Part shown: one piece after another, positions 57,497 to 64,000 of the stretch | Layout of the letters: the number at the start of each line of letters is the position of its first letter | Position numbering within the stretch: the stretch's first letter is position 1 | From: Byssochlamys sp. IMV 00236 | Lineage: Eukaryota; Ascomycota; Eurotiomycetes; Eurotiales; Thermoascaceae | Assembly: GCA_001931875.2 (NCBI GenBank) | Contig: MSJH02000623.1 | Location: forward strand, 62,001-126,000 | Reading direction: 5' to 3' | Length of the DNA: 64,000 nt | Notes under the pieces: generated by a model | The model's database searches: none | What the model was told of the DNA's origin: nothing | What the model saw: the letters and a program-made list of their open reading frames with translations, nothing else | Program-made: the position numbers and the translations under genes

Positions 57497-58981
57497 TCAA
57501 TACCAGATGCTCCTTGTGCGATGATGCGGAATACTTTCTACTCCCTTGGCCTCCAATTCTTTCATGGTATCGTAAAGGAAAAAGTCTATCAAGATCGCAT
57601 TGACGTTGAACGATGAGGATGGCGGCGCGGACGGAGACGGAGACTGAGGCGGAGATTCTGATTTGCCCTCTTGACTGTCTGATATTTTGTCCTCGCCCTC
57701 CTCTTGCGATTCGTCCATATCAACGTCATCCTCGCCTTCTTTCTCAGCAATGGACGCCGTCGTCTGCACCCGCGTTTCTGGATGCTTTCTCATGATCTCC
57801 TGTCTGATCAGCTCCACGCACCAAATGGAAGTGCCGCGAAGTTCAATTTCCCAATTTGAGCCGCTGGGGATTGGCTTCAGTTGTCTGATGTGGCTCTCCA
57901 GAGGAGGGGAGTAGACGAGAGAGCCGAGCTGGTGGAGCATTTGGGGTATACGGTAGTCTTGAAATATGTTGCGTCAGACAGCGGCGAGAAGCAATGGAGG
58001 CACAGAACTATACGAACCGGCAAACATGGTAATCTTGTCAATGTCATGGAACTCCCCATAGCTTTGACCCTCGAAACACGCCCATAGATCTGCCACTAAG
58101 ATCTGTGCCCGCTTATACAGGCGGACTTTACGTCCTTCGAAGGTCGACTGATCCCGGAAACAAGAAAAGTTATCTGCTAACAGGTTGACTAGAGCAGCAG
58201 CGGAATGATTTGCGTCATAGAGACAGTTTACGAAGCTACCGTCGAACTTCTAGATCTCAGCTCATCAGTATGGGAAAAAAAAAAAAAAAAAAGAGGATAT
58301 GGGGTGCAGGAAACAGGTACCTCGCTTAATACTCTGCCTGCCTCACGCAAGCATTGCACACGCTCTTCGAACAGCGGAATCTCTTCGTCTGTCGCCGAAC
58401 GAAAGACATGTCTCAATAGTTCATCTGTGCATTCGTGTTCATCGTTCCAAAATTCCGGGCTTGTAATTGGGATCTCTGTAATCCTCAGCTAAATTGTTCA
58501 ACGAGGTACAGATATCGAGACCAAACAGGACTGAATCCCACATAGATAGATAGGCCTTACCTTCATCGAGAGCTCTCTGAAGTGCAGCGACGAGGCTCCA
58601 ATACCCAGTCCATCTCCTGTCATGATATTCAATCGCAAACCGTCTTGACTGATCAGTCTCCTCTGACCAAAAGCTGAAATTCAAGAGATCCATAGTGAAG
58701 ATGAATTCCACCGTGCTCTCGTCTTTGGTTTTCGGATGTAACTCATGCTCGGACCACGTTTTTGTTGAATATCCCTTCTCTTGCATCAGGCGCCATATTA
58801 TCTCTGCTGCTTCTTTGGTTTTTGGAACACTCAGAGCAACGTCGATGGAGTTGTCAAAAATGAACTGTGCGCTCTCAAGGACTTTCGTCTCTGGTGGTGG
58901 TGGTGTCGATCGGCCACCGCCCAAACCGAGAGACTTCCGCAACAGCTCCAGGAGTTCGGGATCCGCTTCGTCGTCTGACAT
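57497..58981 (-). CDS. Queuosine salvage protein (Qng1/DUF2419 family)
   Basis: Four exons: 58981-58561, 58475-58321, 58249-58018, 57957-57497; 422 aa. The joins rebuild family blocks: LESAQFIFDNSIDVAL, MDLLNFSFWSEE, TGYWSLVAALQRALDEEIPI, KFDGSFVNCLYDANHSAAAL, RLYKRAQILVADLWACFEG, then FADYRIPQMLHQLGSL across the last join. The C-terminus ends PHHRTRSIWY, as usual for the family. Members release queuine from queuosine 5'-phosphate so that it can be reused for tRNA wobble modification; eukaryotes take queuine from outside and do not make it. An about 45-residue acidic, Ser/Pro-rich insert (EKEGEDDVDMDESQEEGEDK..) separates the last two core blocks. Intron 2 contains an 18-T run. Confidence 0.87.
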
Positions 58982-61049
58982 TATGGGATCTCAAAGATAT
59001 TGATGGATCTCCTGGCCTGGATATAAAGAATATTCTTTGAGAAATGTCACACAGTACGGGGGTTGCAAAACATCCAGCCTCGTATATAAAGAAGTGCACA
59101 ATGGAAAGCTAAGTATCAGTGCCGCTGTTGACTCCACAGTAACGCAATTCCGCGACACCATAAGCAAACACAATGCGGTGAATATTCTTCGTCTACGCGT
59201 TGTAGACAAATTATTGGAATCAAGAGGAATCAAACGATCCCCCTCGCCAAGAAAGGGGATCTATATTTGCAGTGCGGGAATCTTAAATCCTTCTCCTTTT
59301 GTCCATCACTTCCTTGCGGACAGACGGTGTCTGTTTACATAAGCAAGGGGCAGAATGGTGCCATTTACGTTGGCGGTTCATGGTCAATTTTTATACATAC
59401 CTCGAAGCACTAGAACAAGCAGTTTTCTTTTCCTTTCTCTTCTTAACAGTAGTCTATTCTGAGGCAGTTTGAGCTGGGGAGCAATACTATGCATATGAGA
59501 ATCAAGGGCAATTACTACCATTGATGCTCCACAGAGCCTAACTCAAGTTTTATGACGCCGATTAATTGCTATCTTTCTACCTCAATTCTGAATGCGGTAG
59601 AACTGGTGATTATTGGACGGCGCAGCAATGCTTCTTTCTAAGGTCTTAAAACTGGCTTGACAGCGAAATGAGTGCTTATGCCGCTTCCTTTCGGTACCAG
59701 CTTCAGTCCTCAAGAGTCCATAACTAGATCTTTCTGGCCAGGACATATCAAACTGTTGTTCAGTTATCCAGCTCTGCTCGAACATGAAGGCCCAAAAATA
59801 GTGTCCTTTGTGAAATCTAGGCCACCGGAGAACATTGACACGCTGGGTCCGAGAGAGAAGAAGGCAGCTAAGGAGCTCTTGCGCAATCATCTTGAGTATA
59901 CTATGGAGCACCGGCCATACCCTGCCCCCTGAGGTAATCACAGAGATGGTTGAAAAGACAAGGAAAAGAGTACACAAAATGGGAAAGAGATATACAGCGT
60001 AAAGCACAAAATGTTCAAGATTGTTGCTGAGACAGGAGCCTACACTAGGTGGGACTGAGCCATCTCCTTGGACAAGCACGACATACAAAGAGCAAAGTCG
60101 AAGTTTTGGATCGGGAAGCTGAAATTCTGGAAGAGCGCAATGATACATAGCTGTATTTCCTAGTTCGATACCCTTTGGTTCCTGATGAGGAAATGGCGTA
60201 TTCCATTAAGTAACTAGCTGCCTGCTATTAATGATCAACTTCGTTCTTTAACTTGGAGAGCCAGTGGTCTGGACACACTTCCTTTCAGGCTACCGCAGAT
60301 TGGTGAATTTTCCATCAGCAGTAGCTGCCTAGGATAAATCCAGAATAATTGAAGATTCATACAAATTGCAGGAGGTCAATTAGTCGCCCATAATAACCCG
60401 TAGATAAAAAAAGACCAAACAGCTGCACAGCGGCTAAAGATGCTTGTTCTTTGCGGAAGGAAATCCGACTGGACAAGAAGAGTTGGTTATCTGTGAAAAG
60501 GCCGATTGGGGTTGCTGCATGCACCTTTCTGTCTTAGAGTACTCATTATTGACAAAGAGTCTCACCTGTGTCTGTATGAGAAGGACTCTGACTGTGGCTG
60601 ACTAGTAGAAAGTGAGTGAGATGTCGTGCATCAACTGGAGCAAAGATGAACACCGGCGGTTGCGGAGACGTCAGAGCTCCATCCGGATGGGCCCTGACTT
60701 TCCCGAATGCGCCTCCAAGCAAGGCTGAAATTCTCCTCATTTACTTCCCATGCGTCGCCTCCTCTTTCGCAACTCTCCCCGGTACCAAAAATAGTGCAGG
60801 TATATCTCGGAATCCCCTGGTCTTACTTCCCCCGTTGCTCGTGGCCTCCACGTTGATGCTCGATCTGGGCGGCCTGTGACGTCCATCCCATCCAGCTTCA
60901 TCCGACACTCCCTCCCCTCCTCCCCCTCATTCTGCTTCTTTAGCTGCTTTTAACCGGTCTTTTTGCCTCTGACACGCGACAATTCGACTAGTATATCACC
61001 CCTATGCGCTGCTAGGTACACGTGAGATCCCGCTCGGCGACGCGCAACC
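58982..61049. other. Divergent, gene-poor region before uba2
   Basis: About 2 kb between two start codons. It carries one small uncertain ORF (59678-59932, listed) and otherwise no supportable gene. The last 200 bp are pyrimidine-rich, as expected just upstream of uba2. Confidence 0.5.
59678..59932 (+). CDS. Small hypothetical ORF, possibly a gene relic
   Basis: 84 codons from ATG 59678 to TGA. The C-terminal two thirds (EGPKIVSFVKSRPPENI, then LGPREKKAAKELLRNHLEYT) have a protein-like mix of charged and hydrophobic residues, but the N-terminus does not and there is no clear start context. I recognise no family. It could be the last exon or decayed end of a former gene, or chance. Confidence 0.25.
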   Translation: MPLPFGTSFSPQESITRSFWPGHIKLLFSYPALLEHEGPKIVSFVKSRPPENIDTLGPREKKAAKELLRNHLEYTMEHRPYPAP

Positions 61050-63521
61050 ATGACGCGGGACGCCTACTTGAAAAGGTCCCTCGGGACCCTATCGAAGAAG
61101 ATCAAGGAGGTGAGAGGTTCTGAGCACCTGCGCTTCTTCTTTGCGAATCCTCCAGTGCGTTTCATAAGCTGCAGAATACTGACCTGTCCATTGCGCTTCT
61201 AGTCACGCGTTCTTCTCGTGGGCGCCGGCGGTATTGGCTGCGAGCTGCTCAAGAACCTCCTCCTGACCGGCTTCGGGGAGATCCATGTCATCGATCTGGA
61301 TACGATCGATCTGAGCAATCTGAACCGACAGTTTCTTTTCCGCTACGAACACATTAAGAAGCCCAAAGCTTTGGTGCGTGCTCCACCTTGCGCCCTTCCT
61401 ATGATCCTCCCTCGTCGTCCGGACGCCCTCGTACAGTTTGCGCCGCAGATAATCTGACATTATTGGGGGCGAAAATAGGTAGCCAAAGAGGTTGCGCATA
61501 AGTTCCAACCTAACGCCAAGATTGAGGCCTATCATGCGAACATCAAGGATAGCCAATTCAATGTCGACTGGTTCGCGACGTTTAACATTGTCTTCAACGC
61601 CTTGGATAATCTTGATGCTCGGCGGCACGTGAACAGGATGTGCCTGGCGGCCAATGTGCCCTTGATTGAGAGTGGAACTACAGGATTCAACGGACAAGTT
61701 CAGGTCATCAAGAAAGTAAGATACGCCAGCTCGGCCCAGACAACGTGATGCGCCTGGCCAATAGGATCATAGCTGATGTGAATCATCACAGGGTCAAACT
61801 GAGTGCTACGACTGTAATTCGAAGGAAGTGCCCAAAAGCTTTCCAGTCTGCACGATACGCAGCACGCCTAGCCAGCCTATTCACTGCATCGTATGGGCAA
61901 AGAGCTATCTTCTCCCGTGAGTCTCATTAACGCAAACGATTCAGAGCTTTTACGCTGACCTATACCAGTGAACTTTTTGGAGAGAGCGAGGATGATGCAG
62001 AGTTCGACCATTCCGAAGACTCTGATAATGGTACGCTGCACTACACTCTAAAATGCATCTGACCACTCGGACTGACGTTCTCGTAGCCCAAGAAATCGAA
62101 AATCTTCGTCGCGAAGCCCGGGCTCTTAAGGAGATTCGCAGTGCTATGGGCTCGGATGAATTTGCGCAGAAAGTGTTTAACAAGGTCTTTAAAGAGGATA
62201 TCGAGAGGTTACGGGGTATGGAAGACATGTGGAAGACGCGCAAGGCTCCGGAACCCCTCGATTTCGATACACTACAGCAGCAGGCTTCCTCAATAGAGAC
62301 GACCATCTCCTCCAACGACCAAAAGGTTTGGACGTTATCAGAGGACTTCGCAGTCTTCAAGGACAGGTGAGACATCATTTTTCATCTATGACCATCTCCC
62401 CTGGTTGACCGTAATGCAGCCTGGATCGCTTAAGCAAGCGACTACGGACTCTACAGGAGACTACAAAGGATAGCATTCGCCCTATCATCACTTTCGACAA
62501 GGATGACGTGGATACACTCGATTTTGTCGCCGCAAGCGCAAACCTGCGGTCTGCTATCTTCGGTATCGAGGCAAAGTCAAAATTCGATATCAAGCGTATG
62601 TGGACCTCAGATCCTGACCCCCATGCCATGACTGGAGTTTGTATTAAATAATATTGTACAGAGATGGCCGGAAACATCATTCCAGCTATTGCAACCACGA
62701 ATGCTATGACGGCGGGTCTATGTGTTTTACAAGCGTTCAAGGTCCTGAGAGATGACTACGAACATGCCAAGATGGTAAGCATTTGGAAAATCGTTATTTA
62801 CGATTAATTATTGACTTTTACTGTCCAAATAGGTCTTCTTGGAACGCTCCGGTGCTCGTGCCATCAATTCAGATAGTCTGAAACCGCCGAATCCTAACTG
62901 CCCTGTTTGCTCCGTCGCACAAGGTCGGGTGTTCTATGACCCTGAGAAGGCCACCTTGAAAGACTTAGTCGAAGGGATTCTCCGTTCGAATCTTGGTTAC
63001 GGCGAAGAGTTCTCTGTTACCACTGATCTTGGTACCATATTCGACCCTGACCTGGAAGACAATCTTCCAAAGAAACTGTCTGAGCTAGGGGTTAAAAATG
63101 AGAGCTTCATCACTGTCGTAGATGAAGAGGACGATGAGCCACGCGTCAATTTGGAGCTGGTATTATCGGAGAAGTGAGTATAATCGCAGGCAATCTCCGA
63201 AGATCGAGATACTAACAATTAGTCAGGTCTGAATCTGCCCAAGAAGGGAAGCCAGTCTCTCTCGAAAAGGCGATCGAGATTCCCCGGAAGCCTAAAGCAC
63301 CTGCTCCAGAACCTCCAAAGGATGAACATGTCAATGGCGTCTCTGGCCCCGACACGAACGGTATTGCCGGAAAGCGGAAACGCGATGCTGAAGAGGCAGA
63401 AATCACTAATGGCCAGGAAAGAGCCAAGCGGTTCCACGGGAATGCCGTCGGTGGAGACGGTGACAATCCTATCGTGCTGGACGAAGCAGATAGTGGTGCT
63501 ATTTTGATCGACGACGATTGA
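61050..63521 (+). CDS. uba2: SUMO-activating enzyme E1 catalytic subunit Uba2
   Basis: Ten exons: 61050-61109, 61203-61373, 61479-61715, 61792-61916, 61969-62030, 62087-62366, 62420-62595, 62662-62774, 62833-63173, 63227-63521; 619 aa. All introns are GT..AG. The adenylation domain has [20 protein letters not shown] (GxGGxG at residues 27-32) and [20 protein letters not shown]. The catalytic Cys is Cys176 in [16 protein letters not shown]. Structural zinc Cys are 161/164 and 431/434. A ubiquitin-fold-like domain follows, then a basic nuclear tail (GKRKRDAEE) and a terminal GAILIDDD that looks like a SUMO-interacting motif. With Aos1 it activates SUMO in the nucleus for transfer to Ubc9. A. 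nidulans calls the orthologue ubaB. Confidence 0.95.
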
Positions 63522-64000
63522 ATGAGTCGCTAACTTACTATTCTAGAATGGGTTTCCTAGATAGTAGTCTGTTGACTTACTGCCTCTGGACCAGTTCTCG
63601 CCTTGTAGCACGACGGGCCCGGAGAAAGTACCTGGCTTTCGTCGGACAATCTGACCGATTTCTGTACCATACACTCGAAAAATATCTCCAGGAGTTCCGC
63701 AAAATTGGGTTTGGTGCTTTTTAGAAAGCGGCAGGGTTGGGTGTTTTGCATCTAGCGGAGTGGTCGTTTGAATTACATGTCGCATCGTCAGCTTGAAGGA
63801 CCATGGCCATCCGTCGTGGTGTGTCAACCATTCCCAATCAAGGTCGCTGAAACATGAACCAGTGTACAAGATAGACCTCCTTTGCAAGGGTGGCACGATA
63901 GGTAGGAACTCTGGGAAAACGGGAGTTTGGTCCATAGTCGTCACCACCAATGTCAATAGGAGCAATAAGATTCTATCGTCATGGCCACTCTTCACGATTA
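63522..64000. other. Right-edge spacer downstream of uba2
   Basis: No supported gene; an open frame on the minus strand (63995-63543) shows no recognisable domain and probably reflects uba2 3' sequence. Confidence 0.5.

Noticed and set aside
59582..60148. 188-residue minus-strand ORF opposite the 59.7-kb ORF
   Set aside because: No start context or family; overlaps the slightly better plus-strand frame.
60616..60879. 87-residue plus-strand ORF before uba2
   Set aside because: Low-complexity composition and lack of conservation clues; lies in probable promoter DNA.
63543..63995. 150-residue minus-strand ORF at the right edge
   Set aside because: No domain; hydrophobic N-terminus alone is not enough; may be uba2 3' sequence.
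1..64000. CRISPR array, biosynthetic cluster or intact transposon
   Set aside because: No spaced direct repeats, no PKS/NRPS/terpene enzymes and no transposase or reverse-transcriptase frame seen.

Overview
The window is nuclear DNA from a filamentous ascomycete, most likely a eurotiomycete close to Aspergillus. Three things point there: intron-split genes with short (about 40 to 110 nt) introns, GT..AG borders and CTNA-type branch sites; clear orthologues of core ascomycete proteins; and an A. nidulans-style septation scaffold (SnaD/Cdc11/Nud1) and fungal Nha1-type antiporter. I found no rRNA, CRISPR array, intact transposon or secondary-metabolite cluster. A 47-base run of N at 52442-52488 marks an assembly gap.

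Layout, left to right. (1) 0-6 kb: the C-terminal part of a fungal transcription factor, then utp8 (minus). (2) 6-19 kb: elg1, which shares a divergent promoter with utp8, then mvp1 (sorting nexin) and nha1 (Na+/H+ antiporter) after a 2.4-kb leader/promoter. (3) 19-31 kb: an AT-rich spacer, the large snaD-like LRR scaffold (minus) and an unrecognised 768-aa nuclear-looking protein (plus). (4) 31-38 kb: nine-exon vps11, a tRNA-like Pol III candidate (minus) and an AT-hook protein. (5) 38-46 kb: a secreted chitin deacetylase (minus), a nearly 3-kb gene-free stretch and a TANGO6/Rtp1 HEAT protein whose first intron appears to be GC-AG. (6) 46-51.5 kb: dbr1 (minus) head to head with rpr2, then zpr1. 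(7) 51.5-64 kb: the gap, a CorA-like membrane protein, orc6, a queuosine-salvage protein (minus), a gene-poor 2-kb stretch and ten-exon uba2 (SUMO E1).

Most genes are housekeeping and are not co-functional neighbours. RNA processing (utp8, dbr1, rpr2, the queuosine salvage gene), DNA replication and genome care (elg1, orc6, uba2), vesicle traffic (mvp1, vps11), nuclear transport and growth control (rtp1, zpr1) and cell division/cell wall/ion balance (snaD, chitin deacetylase, nha1) are interleaved, as is usual for fungal core chromosome. Exon joins below were worked out by hand from splice signals and reading frame; each join keeps frame and rebuilds family-conserved sequence unless stated otherwise.

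I did not find a convincing new multi-gene system. The items most worth a second look are the tRNA-like transcription unit near 34.9 kb, the GC-AG intron in rtp1, the short first exon of elg1, the repeated motif in the Nha1 tail, the lineage-type unknown protein at 28.3 kb and the shared TCACGTGA promoter word.
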